38,792 bases of DNA. Source: Sphingomonas asaccharolytica NBRC 15499 (GTDB lineage Bacteria > Pseudomonadota > Alphaproteobacteria > Sphingomonadales > Sphingomonadaceae). The DNA is taken from assembly GCF_001598355.1 (NCBI RefSeq), contig NZ_BCYU01000043.1, positions 1 to 38,792 on the forward strand. The letters run 5' to 3'. Both the position numbers and the translations under genes were made by a program. The notes below the pieces were generated by a model that saw only the letters and a list, made by a program, of their open reading frames with translations, searched no databases and had not been told where the DNA came from. Below, piece after piece: positions 1-7,719 of the stretch; within the stretch, counting starts at the first letter, position 1; every line of letters begins with the position of its first letter.

Positions 1-53
1 CAGTGCGCTTTTCTCAACCCTGCCCTCACCCTTCCGCCGCTTCGCGGCTCCAT

Positions 54-74
54 CCCTCTCCCAATGGGAGAGGG
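54..74. repeat. Short inverted repeat carrying the hisF ribosome binding site
   Basis: CCCTCTCCC at 54-62 and GGGAGAGGG at 66-74 are perfect 9-nt complements separated by AAT. The same core recurs at 17322-17342 and, longer, at 4311-4360, so this is a dispersed repeat. The right arm lies 4 nt before the hisF ATG at 79 and is the only purine-rich Shine-Dalgarno-like stretch there. A second small hairpin (GCCGC/GCGGC) lies just upstream at about 36-48. Confidence 0.75.
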
Positions 75-78
75 ATTT

Positions 79-849
79 ATGACCGTCCGCGCCCGCGTCA
101 TCCCATGTCTCGACGTCGCAAATGGTCGCGTGGTGAAGGGCGTCAATTTCGTCGATCTGCGCGACGCCGGCGATCCGGTCGAGCAGGCGCAGGCCTATGA
201 CGCCGCCGGCGCCGACGAGCTCTGCTTCCTCGACATCACCGCCAGCCACGAAGCGCGCGGCACCATCCTCGACGTTGTGCGGCGCACCGCCGAAGTCTGC
301 TTCATGCCGGTGACGGTTGGCGGTGGCGTGCGCTCGGCCGAGGATGCTCGCGCGCTGCTGCTCGCCGGCGCCGACAAGGTCGCGGTCAATTCCGCGGCGG
401 TGGCGCGTCCCGAACTGGTCGGCGAGATCGCCGAGCGTTTCGGCAGCCAATGCTGCGTCGCCTCGGTCGACGCACGGCGCACTGCCGATGGTTGGGAAGT
501 CTTCACCCATGGCGGTCGCAAGCCGACCGGGATCGACGCGGTCGCTCATGCGCTGCGCCTCGCCGAGCTCGGCGCGGGCGAATTGCTGATCACCAGCATG
601 GATCGCGACGGCACGCGCGACGGCTACGACCTCGACCTGATCCGCACGATCGCCGACCAGGTCAGCGTGCCCGTCGTTGCCTCGGGCGGCGTCGGCGGAC
701 TCGACGACCTCGTCGCCGGCATCCGCGACGGCCATGCCAGCGCGGTGCTGGCGGCAAGCATCTTCCATTTTGGCGAGGCGTCGATCGCCGACGCCCATCG
801 CGCGCTGGCCGCCGCCGGCATTCCGGTCCGCGATTTCGCCGGCCGGTAG
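79..849 (+). CDS. hisF: Imidazole glycerol phosphate synthase, cyclase subunit HisF
   Basis: HisF is the cyclase subunit of IGP synthase. It takes ammonia from HisH and converts PRFAR to imidazole glycerol phosphate and AICAR in cytoplasmic histidine synthesis. The 256-residue protein has the (beta/alpha)8-barrel pattern. The N-terminal [16 protein letters not shown] contains Asp12, and SVDARR contains Asp131; these match the two catalytic aspartates of the family. Phosphate-binding loops include TVGGGVRS and [11 protein letters not shown] 79 is preferred over the in-frame ATG 64 because GGGAGAGGG sits 4 nt upstream of it, the length then fits the family, and ATG 64 lies inside the repeat hairpin. 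hisE lies about 1 kb downstream on the same strand, with two unrelated small genes between. Confidence 0.97.
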   Translation: MTVRARVIPCLDVANGRVVKGVNFVDLRDAGDPVEQAQAYDAAGADELCFLDITASHEARGTILDVVRRTAEVCFMPVTVGGGVRSAEDARALLLAGADKVAVNSAAVARPELVGEIAERFGSQCCVASVDARRTADGWEVFTHGGRKPTGIDAVAHALRLAELGAGELLITSMDRDGTRDGYDLDLIRTIADQVSVPVVASGGVGGLDDLVAGIRDGHASAVLAASIFHFGEASIADAHRALAAAGIPVRDFAGR

Positions 850-935
850 CCGACGCCAGGCTGCCCGGCCTCCTCGTCGTTACATCGTCGGAACAATCTG
901 CTATCTCGGCCTCCTCGAAGGGGGGAAAACGAGGG

Positions 936-1496
936 ATGAACACCAGGATCGGGTTGCTGGCCGTCACGCTTCTGGCCGTGGCGGGCTGCAAGCAGGCGGG
1001 GGCGCCCAAGCCAACGCCATCGCCCAAGGCTGCCGCGCTGCGGACCAGCCTAACCTACACGGTAAATCTCTATCGCGGCGTCCGGACGCTTGCCGGTACC
1101 AACAATGTCGACTGGAGCCGCGTGAGCTTCGGCGTCAGCGGTAATCCACCGACCTTGGCCCTGTTCGACAGCATGGCACCGGAGGGCGGCATGTTTCAGC
1201 CCCCTTGTTGGGTAAGGGTCTCAGTCTTGGTCCAGGGCAACCCGCCTTCGCCACCGGGGTCGACTGCCATGCTGGCCACGCCCAATCCAGGCATCGGTGG
1301 CGCCAATCCTGGACCATGGACGGTCCTGTTCGACAATAGTCCCGCCGGTCATTGGTCGATCGCGAAAACGACGATCATCAGTCAGCCCGTCTCCAACATG
1401 GCCGCCTCGACCGTGGCCGGCCTGACCTTCCAGACATTGGTCGCGAGCGGAGGCGCCACGGTCCTCAATGGCACCAGCATTAATTGCACACCCTGA
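936..1496 (+). CDS. Predicted lipoprotein of unknown function
   Basis: This 186-residue protein starts with a lysine/arginine-poor but clear lipoprotein signal, MNTRIGLLAVTLLAVAGC, whose lipobox VAGC places the acylated cysteine at residue 18. A Pro/Lys/Ala-rich linker (about residues 19-35) follows, then a Ser/Thr/Gly/Pro-rich domain with two further cysteines and no family I recognise. The start is ATG 936, with GAGGG directly upstream and a longer purine run at 921-928. It lies between hisF and the small exosortase-signal-like gene, on the same strand, 86 nt after hisF. Nothing in it suggests a role in histidine synthesis. It is probably an envelope protein inserted in the his region. Function unknown. 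Confidence 0.75.
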   Translation: MNTRIGLLAVTLLAVAGCKQAGAPKPTPSPKAAALRTSLTYTVNLYRGVRTLAGTNNVDWSRVSFGVSGNPPTLALFDSMAPEGGMFQPPCWVRVSVLVQGNPPSPPGSTAMLATPNPGIGGANPGPWTVLFDNSPAGHWSIAKTTIISQPVSNMAASTVAGLTFQTLVASGGATVLNGTSINCTP

Positions 1497-1585
1497 GCTG
1501 AAAGCCTCGGACGCATCGCCGGCCACGCGGGCAACGCCGGGGATGTAGAAGCCGCGTTAACCCGTCCTGGCTAAGGCTGCATTCG

Positions 1586-1804
1586 ATGCGTTACGCCTCC
1601 GCCCTCTCGCTGCTCCTGCTCGCCCCACCAGCGCTGGCGATGGTGCCGCCACACAGCGGGGTGATCCACACGCGCTCGATGCCCGAATTGTCGGATATCG
1701 CCTTGTTCGGCATGGCCGTGGGCGGCGTCTGGCTCGCTCGCCGCGCCCTCCGCAAGCGGTTCGCCAAACAGGCCGACACGCCGGCCGACACGCCAAAGGA
1801 TTGA
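1586..1804 (+). CDS. Small protein with signal peptide and PEP-CTERM-like C-terminus
   Basis: The protein is only 72 residues. Residues 1-18 form a signal peptide ending ALA. About 12 residues of mature sequence follow, then PELSDIALFGMAVGGVWL and a basic tail (ARRALRKRF). A Pro-Glu pair, a single hydrophobic helix and an Arg cluster is the layout of PEP-CTERM exosortase sorting signals, although the motif is not canonical and about 15 residues follow the Arg cluster. It could equally be a single-pass inner-membrane microprotein. There is almost no passenger domain to sort. It ends at 1804, 32 nt before the hisE ATG, so the two are probably co-transcribed. I cannot assign a function. Confidence 0.7.
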   Translation: MRYASALSLLLLAPPALAMVPPHSGVIHTRSMPELSDIALFGMAVGGVWLARRALRKRFAKQADTPADTPKD

Positions 1805-1836
1805 CGGCGACGGCGCGGACAGGCAGCGCGCATGTC

Positions 1837-2157
1837 ATGGACAACGACCCGCTCGACGCGCTCGACGCGCTGATCCACTCTCGCAAGGGCGAGAGTGCCT
1901 CCAGTTCATACACCGCAGAACTGTTCGTCCGCGGCCGCGCCAAGATCGCGCAGAAGGTCGGCGAGGAAGCGGTCGAGACCGTGATCGCGGCGATGCGCAA
2001 GGACAAGAAGGAACTGACCAGCGAGGCCGCCGATCTGGTCTATCACTTGCTCGTCCTTCTCGCGGATTCCGGGCTATGCCTCAACGACGTGCGCAACGAA
2101 CTGGCACGGCGTACGGGCACGTCCGGCCTCACCGAAAAAGCCAATCGGAGCCGCTGA
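1837..2157 (+). CDS. hisE: Phosphoribosyl-ATP pyrophosphatase HisE
   Basis: HisE hydrolyses phosphoribosyl-ATP to phosphoribosyl-AMP and pyrophosphate, the second step of histidine synthesis. The 106-residue protein is a stand-alone HisE, not fused to HisI. It is an all-alpha MazG-like fold with the signature KIAQKVGEEAVETVIAA, followed by EAADLVYHLLVLL; the acidic residues in these helices bind Mg2+. The start was put at ATG 1837 because a TTG at 1801 would add a tail atypical of the family; no strong Shine-Dalgarno sequence is visible for either. The stop codon TGA (2155-2157) shares one base with the ATG of the HIT gene, which implies translational coupling. Confidence 0.95.
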   Translation: MDNDPLDALDALIHSRKGESASSSYTAELFVRGRAKIAQKVGEEAVETVIAAMRKDKKELTSEAADLVYHLLVLLADSGLCLNDVRNELARRTGTSGLTEKANRSR

Positions 2158-2534
2158 TGCCGATCGACGCCACCCTGCCTTATGACGACCAGAACATCTT
2201 CGCGAAGATCCTGCGCGACGAGATCCCGTCGAAGCGCGTGTACGAAGACGAATGGGCAGTCGCCTTCCACGACATCAACCCGCAGGCGCCGATCCATATC
2301 CTGGTGATCCCGCGCGGGCCGTACGTGTCGTGGGACGATTTCAGCGCCAAGGCGTCGGACGCAGAGATCGCCGGCTTCGTCCGCGCGGTCGGCGAGGTCG
2401 CACGCGACCTCGGCCTCGTGGCACCCGGCTATCGCCTGCTCGCCAATGTCGGGTTGCACGGCCATCAGGAGATCGCGCATCTCCATGTCCACCTGTTCGG
2501 CGGGCGCGCGCTCGGCCCGATGCTCGCGCACTGA
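2157..2534 (+). CDS. HIT (histidine triad) family nucleotide-binding protein
   Basis: This 125-residue protein is a compact HIT hydrolase of the HINT branch. Members cleave nucleoside phosphoramidates and related nucleotides. The N-terminal NIFAKILRDEIPSKRVYED and DINPQAPIHILVIPR are typical of HINT, and the triad HLHVHLF at about residues 108-114 supplies the catalytic histidines. Its ATG overlaps the hisE stop by one base (TGATG). A HIT gene directly after hisE is a familiar arrangement in alphaproteobacteria. Cytoplasmic; the natural substrate is unknown. Confidence 0.93.
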   Translation: MPIDATLPYDDQNIFAKILRDEIPSKRVYEDEWAVAFHDINPQAPIHILVIPRGPYVSWDDFSAKASDAEIAGFVRAVGEVARDLGLVAPGYRLLANVGLHGHQEIAHLHVHLFGGRALGPMLAH

Positions 2535-2631
2535 CTTCGTCTCAGCCGTAACCAATAAGGGATTGCGCGCGGGGGTTTTGCGACTAGGCTCCCCTGCCAG
2601 CACCAAATACCACCTTGGGGGTTGGCTATTC

Positions 2632-4245
2632 ATGATTTTTGACCGCGTAAAACCTCTCGATGCGATCCTTGCGACCGCCGAGAAAAAGGGACTGCACCGA
2701 TCGCTCGGGGCGTTCCAGCTGACCATGCTCGGCATCGGCGCCGTGATCGGCACGGGTATCTTCGTGCTGACGTCGGAAGCCGCGCAAAAGGCGGGCCCGG
2801 GCATGTTGCTCAGCTTCGTCGTCGCCGGCTTCGTCTGCGCGGTCGCCGCACTCTGCTATTCCGAACTCGCCTCGATGGTCCCGGTGTCCGGATCGGCCTA
2901 TACCTACACCTATGCCGTGACCGGCGAACTGCTGGCTTGGATGGTCGGCTGGGCACTCATCCTCGAATATGCGGTTGGCGCCAGCGCGGTCGCAGTCGGC
3001 TGGTCGAACCATTTGGCCGGGTTGCTCGACGGCATCGGCTTCCATTTGCCGAACGCGATCAAGAATGCCGACGCGCTAATGGCGCACGCTCAGGTTGCGT
3101 TCGGCGCGAAGCCCAACGTCGACCTGCAGACCGCCATGGACACCGGCGGCTGGATCAACGTTCCGGCGGTGTTCGTCGTTGGCCTGGTGACCTGGTTGCT
3201 GGTCATCGGCACCACCGAGAGCGCGCGCGTCAACGCCGTGCTGGTGCTGATCAAGATCACCGCGCTGACCGCGTTCATCGCGCTGACCTTGCCGGTGCTC
3301 AACGGCACCCATTTCAACTCGCCCGCCGAGCCGTTCCTGCCCACCGGTACTACCGGTATGCTGGGCGCCGCGGCGTCGATCTTCTTCGCTTATGTCGGTT
3401 TCGACGCGGTCTCGACCGCTGCCGAGGAAACCAAGAACCCCCAACGCAACGTACCGATCGGCCTGATCGGATCGCTCGGCATCTGCACGATCTTCTACCT
3501 GCTCGTCGCGTCAGGCGCGATCGGTGCAATTGGCGCACAGCCGGTGGCTGGCCTCGATGGCAGCGTCCTTGCACCGGGATCGGCCGAGATGGCCGGGCGT
3601 TGTGCCCGCATCGTCGCCTCGGGCGCGATGGAGCCGCTGGTCTGCTCGAAGGAAGCGCTGGTCCACGTGCTGCAGGTCATCAACTGGCCGGTGATCGGCC
3701 GGCTCGTGGGCATCGCCGCGGTGCTGGCGCTGCCGTCGGTCGTGCTGATGATGATGTTCGGCCAGACCCGCGTGTTCTTCACCATGGCGCGCGACGGCCT
3801 GCTGCCCGAGAAGCTTGCCTCGGTTCACCCCAAGTTCCGCACGCCGCACGTCGTCACCGTCGTGACCGGGATCGGCGCGGCGATCGCGTCGGCGATCCTG
3901 CCGGTCGGCAAGCTCGCCGATTATTCCAACTCAGGGACGCTGTTCGCCTTCTTCATGGTGGCTGTGTCGGTGATGGTGCTCCGCCGGACCGACCCCGGTC
4001 GCAAGCGGCCGTTCCGCACGCCGGGCGTGTGGATCATCGCGCCGCTCGCAATCATCGGCTGTATCGGACTCTATGTCTCGCTGCCGCTGACCGCGATCCT
4101 GGTGCTGCCGGGCTGGGGATTGATCGGCCTGCTGATCTACTTTTTCTACAGTCGCAGCCGCAGCCATGTCGGTCGCGGCATCATCGATGTGCCCGAACCC
4201 GAAGCTTATGACGGCCTCGCGCCGCGGGTGCCCGGCACCGAGTGA
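2632..4245 (+). CDS. APC-superfamily amino acid permease (cationic amino acid transporter-like)
   Basis: The 537-residue integral membrane protein has about 12 hydrophobic segments. The first carries GIGAVIGTGIFVLTS, the APC signature that binds the substrate backbone. The next helices read SELASMVPVSGSAYTYTYA, and FFAYVGFDAVSTAAEETKNPQR occurs mid-protein; both are typical of the CAT/YfnA branch that imports amino acids by proton symport. A hydrophilic loop of about 45 residues with two cysteines interrupts the region around residues 305-355. Start ATG 2632 begins MIFDRVKPLDAI, the usual N-terminus of this group; upstream frame extension lacks homology. A strong hairpin follows at 4267. Exact substrate cannot be told from sequence. 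Confidence 0.92.
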   Translation: MIFDRVKPLDAILATAEKKGLHRSLGAFQLTMLGIGAVIGTGIFVLTSEAAQKAGPGMLLSFVVAGFVCAVAALCYSELASMVPVSGSAYTYTYAVTGELLAWMVGWALILEYAVGASAVAVGWSNHLAGLLDGIGFHLPNAIKNADALMAHAQVAFGAKPNVDLQTAMDTGGWINVPAVFVVGLVTWLLVIGTTESARVNAVLVLIKITALTAFIALTLPVLNGTHFNSPAEPFLPTGTTGMLGAAASIFFAYVGFDAVSTAAEETKNPQRNVPIGLIGSLGICTIFYLLVASGAIGAIGAQPVAGLDGSVLAPGSAEMAGRCARIVASGAMEPLVCSKEALVHVLQVINWPVIGRLVGIAAVLALPSVVLMMMFGQTRVFFTMARDGLLPEKLASVHPKFRTPHVVTVVTGIGAAIASAILPVGKLADYSNSGTLFAFFMVAVSVMVLRRTDPGRKRPFRTPGVWIIAPLAIIGCIGLYVSLPLTAILVLPGWGLIGLLIYFFYSRSRSHVGRGIIDVPEPEAYDGLAPRVPGTE

Positions 4246-4266
4246 GAGCCTGAGCAGGCAACAAGA

Positions 4267-4298
4267 AAGGGGCCGGAGTATCGCTACTCCGGCCCCTT
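4267..4298. terminator. Bidirectional intrinsic terminator between convergent genes
   Basis: A perfect 14-bp inverted repeat (arms 4267-4280 and 4285-4298) closes on a TCGC loop. The arms begin AA and end TT around a GGGGCCGGAG core, giving A-rich and T-rich flanks on both strands (GTCCTTTCT downstream on +). It sits between the stop of the permease (+) and the stop of adenosine kinase (-). Confidence 0.85.
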
Positions 4299-4310
4299 GT
4301 CCTTTCTAAG

Positions 4311-4360
4311 CCCTCTCCCGCCTGCGGGTGCGCCCTCACCCTCCCGCAAGCGGGAGAGGG
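4311..4360. repeat. Dispersed inverted repeat, CCCTCTCCCGC family
   Basis: CCCTCTCCCGC (4311-4321) is perfectly complementary to GCGGGAGAGGG (4350-4360). The interior has a competing inner stem, CTCCCGC (4341-4347) with GCGGGAG (4350-4356). The core matches the repeats at 54-74 and 17322-17342. It lies next to the terminator in the convergent gap; no gene content. Confidence 0.75.
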
Positions 4361-4370
4361 AATTCATGCT

Positions 4371-5369
4371 TCAGCCCAACTTCTCAGCCAACAGCTTCTT
4401 CAGATCCGCCAGCGGGCGCGGGCCGACGTGCGAGATGCATTCGGCGGCGCAGATCGCGCCCATGCGGAGGCTGGTTTCGAGATCGCGGCCCTGCGCCTGG
4501 CCAGCAAGGAAGCCCGCCGCGAACAGGTCGCCGGCACCGGTCGTATCAACGACGTGATCGATCGGCTCGGCGGGAACGCGGGCATGCTCGTCGGCATGGT
4601 GCGCCTCGGCACCATTGGCGCCGTGCGTGCAGACGAGCGTCGGCACGCGCCCCGCCAGGCCCTTCACCGCCGCTTCAATGTCGTCGGTCTGCATCATCGC
4701 GCGGACTTCGCTGTCGTTGGCGAACAACAGATCGATCTGCCCGGCGTCGATCAGCGCGAAGAACTCATCGCGATGCCCTTCCACCACGAACGTGTCCGAC
4801 AGCGTCAACGCTACCTTGCGTCCGGCGTCGCGCGCCAGCTTGATCGCGCGCTTCATCGCATCGCGCGACTGCTCAGCGTTCCACAGATAGCCCTCGAGAT
4901 AGAGGATCGCGCCGGCGCCGATCGTCTCGGCATCGACCGCGCTTTCGGGCAGATACTGCGCCGCGCCAAGGAAGGTGTTCATCGTCCGCTGGCCGTCGGG
5001 CGTGATCAGGATCAGGCAGCGCGCGGTCGGGTCGCCGCCGGTCGCCGGCGGGGTCGCGAAATGCACGCCAAGCGACTGGACGTCGTGCGCGAACACCTTG
5101 CCCAACTGGTCGTCGGCGATCTGGCCGATGAAGCCGGTCGGCTGGCCCAATGCCGCGAGCCCTGCGATCGTGTTCGCAGCCGACCCGCCCGACACTTCCT
5201 GCCCCGGGCCCATCCGCGAATAGAGATCGTCGGCGGCGGCGGGATCGAAGATCAGCGCCATCGATCCCTTGGTCATGCCTTCGGCGGCGATGAACTCGTC
5301 GGTCGACTGCGAAAGAATGTCGACGATGGCATTGCCGATCGCGACCACGTCATAAGCGGGGCTGGTCAA
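4371..5369 (-). CDS. PfkB-family sugar kinase, probable adenosine kinase
   Basis: This 332-residue ribokinase-fold enzyme most likely phosphorylates adenosine to AMP with ATP (purine salvage, cytoplasm). The N-terminal VVAIGNAIVDI and the SGGSAANT motif bind the nucleoside. NDSEVRAMM and DTTGAGDLFAAGFLAG (from Asp275) are the PfkB ATP-binding signatures, with Asp281 the catalytic base. The overall pattern, especially MTKGSMALI and the SGGSAANTIAGLA segment, is that of the bacterial adenosine kinase group rather than fructokinase. It is a stand-alone unit convergent with the permease. The divergent EI24 gene starts 61 bp upstream. Substrate is inferred from family likeness only. Confidence 0.88.
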   Translation of the reverse strand: MTSPAYDVVAIGNAIVDILSQSTDEFIAAEGMTKGSMALIFDPAAADDLYSRMGPGQEVSGGSAANTIAGLAALGQPTGFIGQIADDQLGKVFAHDVQSLGVHFATPPATGGDPTARCLILITPDGQRTMNTFLGAAQYLPESAVDAETIGAGAILYLEGYLWNAEQSRDAMKRAIKLARDAGRKVALTLSDTFVVEGHRDEFFALIDAGQIDLLFANDSEVRAMMQTDDIEAAVKGLAGRVPTLVCTHGANGAEAHHADEHARVPAEPIDHVVDTTGAGDLFAAGFLAGQAQGRDLETSLRMGAICAAECISHVGPRPLADLKKLLAEKLG

Positions 5370-5430
5370 GTCAGATATCTCCGGGAAATGGTTGGCCGCG
5401 CCGTATCGCCGCCGCTAGACAGAAGCAACG

Positions 5431-6111
5431 ATGATCCGCGCTTTCCTCCTGTCGCTCGGCCAGCTCACCGATTCCGCGATCCTGCGTGTCTTCCTCAAAT
5501 CGATCGGCCTGACCCTACTTGTCTTCCTGCTGCTCGGCGCCGGCTTGTGGTTCGGGACGCAATGGCTGTTCGTCGATCAACTCGGTTGGGGCGAGGACGC
5601 CGCAGGCCTGGCGATGATCGGCGAGATCGCCGCGACGATCATGTTCGGCTGGGTATTGTTCCGCGCGGTGGCGATCGCGGTGATCGGTCTTTTCGGCGAT
5701 CAGATCGTGATCGCGGTCGAGCGCAAACATTATCCCGATGCGCTGGCGAGCGCGCATGACGTGCCGTTCGCGCGGTCGCTGCACATGGGGCTGCGATCCG
5801 CCGGCCGCGCGCTGGGGGTCAATTTGGTGCTCCTCCCGGCCTATATCCTGCTCCTGCTGACCGGATTCGGCACGCCGCTGCTGTTCTTCGCCGCCAATGG
5901 CTGGCTGTTGGGCGTTGATCTGGGCGAGATGGTCGCGGCGCGGCATATCGCGCCGAGCGAGATGAAGGCATGGCGCGCCTCAACCCGCTGGGCACGCTGG
6001 GAATTGGGCGTGATCGTATCGGGACTGCTGACCGTCCCTGTCATCAACCTGCTCGCGCCGATCCTCGGCGCGGCGATGGCGGCGCATTTGTTTCACGGGA
6101 GGAAAGGATGA
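5431..6111 (+). CDS. EI24/CysZ-like integral membrane protein
   Basis: The 226-residue protein has about four to six hydrophobic segments (near residues 22-45, 60-90, 130-160 and 190-215). The arrangement and the C-terminal GTPLLFFAANGWLLGVDLGEMVA fit the EI24 domain (CysZ-like) family. CysZ is a sulfate permease in enteric bacteria, but many alphaproteobacterial members lack cys neighbours, and none is seen here. It overlaps the following lipoprotein gene by 4 nt (ATGA), so the two are translationally coupled and may act together at the envelope. The ATG start at 5431 has no strong Shine-Dalgarno sequence. Confidence 0.82.
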   Translation: MIRAFLLSLGQLTDSAILRVFLKSIGLTLLVFLLLGAGLWFGTQWLFVDQLGWGEDAAGLAMIGEIAATIMFGWVLFRAVAIAVIGLFGDQIVIAVERKHYPDALASAHDVPFARSLHMGLRSAGRALGVNLVLLPAYILLLLTGFGTPLLFFAANGWLLGVDLGEMVAARHIAPSEMKAWRASTRWARWELGVIVSGLLTVPVINLLAPILGAAMAAHLFHGRKG

Positions 6112-6482
6112 AGCGACTTCTGGCGATCGCAGGGCTCGCATTGCTGCTGGCAGGCTGCGGAGAATCGACCATGGCGCGACCGGCAATGCCCACCGTTGTG
6201 ATCAAGCCGCCACCGCCCACCGGTGGGCTCGAACGCGTGATGGGTCAGAATGCCGCCGGCCTGACCCAGACGTTCGGAACCCCCAATGCCGACGTCCGCG
6301 AAGGCACGGCGCGCAAGCTGCAGTTCCAGGGCACGTTCTGCGTGCTCGATACTTATCTTTACCCGGGCAAGAACGGCGGGGAGCCGACCGTGACCTATCT
6401 CGACGCCCGCCAGCCCGACGGCAGCCCGATCGACCGCGCAAGCTGCGTCGCGGCGCTGGCGCGGAGAGGTGGCGGGAAGTAA
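6108..6482 (+). CDS. Small predicted lipoprotein
   Basis: This 124-residue protein begins MKRLLAIAGLALLLAGC, a strong lipoprotein signal with lipobox LAGC and cysteine 17. A proline-rich linker (KPPPPTGG) leads to a compact C-terminal domain with GLTQTFGTPNADVREG, reminiscent of SmpA/BamE-like modules in which a short helix is followed by a Phe-Gly-x-Pro turn, and two cysteines. The start ATG 6108 overlaps the EI24 stop (ATGA) and has GGGAGGAAAGG upstream. Coupled to the EI24 protein. I suggest an envelope role but the BamE-like resemblance is only in pattern. Confidence 0.75.
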   Translation: MKRLLAIAGLALLLAGCGESTMARPAMPTVVIKPPPPTGGLERVMGQNAAGLTQTFGTPNADVREGTARKLQFQGTFCVLDTYLYPGKNGGEPTVTYLDARQPDGSPIDRASCVAALARRGGGK

Positions 6483-6500
6483 ACTCTCCTCCCGCTTGCG

Positions 6501-6564
6501 CGTTCCAGGTCGGTTGCGCCCCCGGCGCAACCTAAACAGTCCGGGGGACTGTTTACCTGGAACG
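6501..6564. repeat. Multi-hairpin (three-way junction) intergenic element
   Basis: An outer perfect 10-bp stem, CGTTCCAGGT (6501-6510) with ACCTGGAACG (6555-6564), encloses two perfect 9-bp hairpins. One is GGTTGCGCC-CCC-GGCGCAACC (6512-6532); the other is AAACAGTCC-GGG-GGACTGTTT (6534-6554). Only single bases separate the stems, and the two loops (CCC and GGG) are complementary. It fills the convergent gap between a lipoprotein (+) and queG (-) and may act as a terminator for both. It resembles in design the elements at 9892 and 35464. Confidence 0.8.
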
Positions 6565-6589
6565 GGGTCGGGGGAGGGCATGTCGGAGG

Positions 6590-7678
6590 TCAGCCCTTAA
6601 ACACGCCCTCCCCTAACCCCTCCCGCAAGGGAGGGGAATCTAGCTGCACTAGTGCCCACCCGACGGCGTCGCGCACCACCTCCGACGCATCGTCGCGCAG
6701 TCTTTCCAACACCGGCACCAGGCCAGCATCCCCGCTGTTTCCCGCGGCGTAAGCCGCATTGCGCACCATCCGATCGCGCCCGATTCGCTTGATCGGCGAC
6801 CCGGAAAACACCTGACGGAAATCGGCATCGTCGAGCGCGAGCAGGTCCGCCAAGGCCGGCGCCGCCAGCTCCGCCCGCGGCAGGAACGCCCGATTGGCGG
6901 CCGCGGCGGCGGCGAACTTGTTCCACGGGCACACCGCCAGGCAATCGTCGCAGCCATAGATGCGGTTGCCGAGCGCCTCCCGGAATTCCTCCGGCACCGG
7001 CCCCTTATGTTCGATCGTCAGATAGGAGATGCACCGCCGCGCATCGAGCCGATAGGGCGCCGGAAAGGCATCGGTCGGGCAGGATCGCTGGCACGCATCG
7101 CACGAGCCGCATCGATCGCGCCCGGCCTGATCCGGGGCGAGATCGAGCGTGGTGTAGATCGCGCCGAGGAACAGCCAGCTGCCGTGATCGCGGCTGACCA
7201 GATTGGTGTGCTTACCCTGCCAGCCCAGCCCCGCCGCTTCGGCCAGCGGCTTTTCCATCACCGGCGCGGTATCGACAAACACCTTGAGGTCGCTGCCCGG
7301 CGCTTCCGCCACGATCCACCGCGCCAACGCCTTCAAGGTCCGCTTGACGAGATCGTGATAATCGCTGCCCTGCGCATAGACCGAGATGCGCCCACGATCC
7401 CCCTCGCCCGCCAGCGCGAGCGGATCGCGCCCCGGCGCATAGCTCATGCCCAGCGCGATCACGCTCCTGACCTCGGGCCACAATCCGGTCGGCGCAGCGC
7501 GGTGATGCGCGCGCTCTTCCATCCAGATCATCTCGCCATGAAGGCCTTCGGCCAGCCATTGCCGCAGCCGCTCGCCCGAGCGCGGCGCGGCGTCGGCGCG
7601 CGCAATGCCGATCGCGGCGAAACCGAGCCTTAAGGCTTCGTCGCGCAAGCGGCCTTCGAATGACTTGTGTTCGGTCAC
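6590..7678 (-). CDS. queG: Epoxyqueuosine reductase QueG
   Basis: QueG reduces epoxyqueuosine to queuosine in tRNA, the last step of queuosine formation, using cobalamin and two [4Fe-4S] clusters. The 362-residue length is normal. Residues 1-180 form the cobalamin-binding region with [25 protein letters not shown]; Asp136 is the likely proton donor. The ferredoxin part has [12 protein letters not shown] (Cys190, 193, 196, 200) and Cys216 plus CDDCLAVCP (Cys243, 246, 250). A HEAT-like tail follows ([23 protein letters not shown]). The last ~15 residues ([11 protein letters not shown] onward) are encoded by a dispersed repeat, so the original stop was probably lost or overrun. Monocistronic on -; the ABC ATPase gene starts 42 bp upstream on +. 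Confidence 0.95.
   Translation of the reverse strand: MTEHKSFEGRLRDEALRLGFAAIGIARADAAPRSGERLRQWLAEGLHGEMIWMEERAHHRAAPTGLWPEVRSVIALGMSYAPGRDPLALAGEGDRGRISVYAQGSDYHDLVKRTLKALARWIVAEAPGSDLKVFVDTAPVMEKPLAEAAGLGWQGKHTNLVSRDHGSWLFLGAIYTTLDLAPDQAGRDRCGSCDACQRSCPTDAFPAPYRLDARRCISYLTIEHKGPVPEEFREALGNRIYGCDDCLAVCPWNKFAAAAAANRAFLPRAELAAPALADLLALDDADFRQVFSGSPIKRIGRDRMVRNAAYAAGNSGDAGLVPVLERLRDDASEVVRDAVGWALVQLDSPPLREGLGEGVFKG
6617..6636. repeat. Repeat hairpin inside the queG 3' end
   Basis: CCCCTCCC (6617-6624) and GGGAGGGG (6629-6636) pair perfectly around GCAA. The surrounding text (CCTAACCCCTCCCGCAAGGG) is of the same type as the repeats at 54, 4311 and 17322. It is translated as part of the QueG tail. 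Confidence 0.7.
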
Positions 7679-7719
7679 TCCGCCCCGCTACCACGGACGA
7701 ACCAATCGAGGGAGGTCGC

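Noticed and set aside
6501..6564. Cloverleaf-like fold considered as a tRNA
   Set aside because: There is no anticodon arm of 5 bp with a 7-nt loop, no TTC motif and no CCA; loops are only 3 nt.
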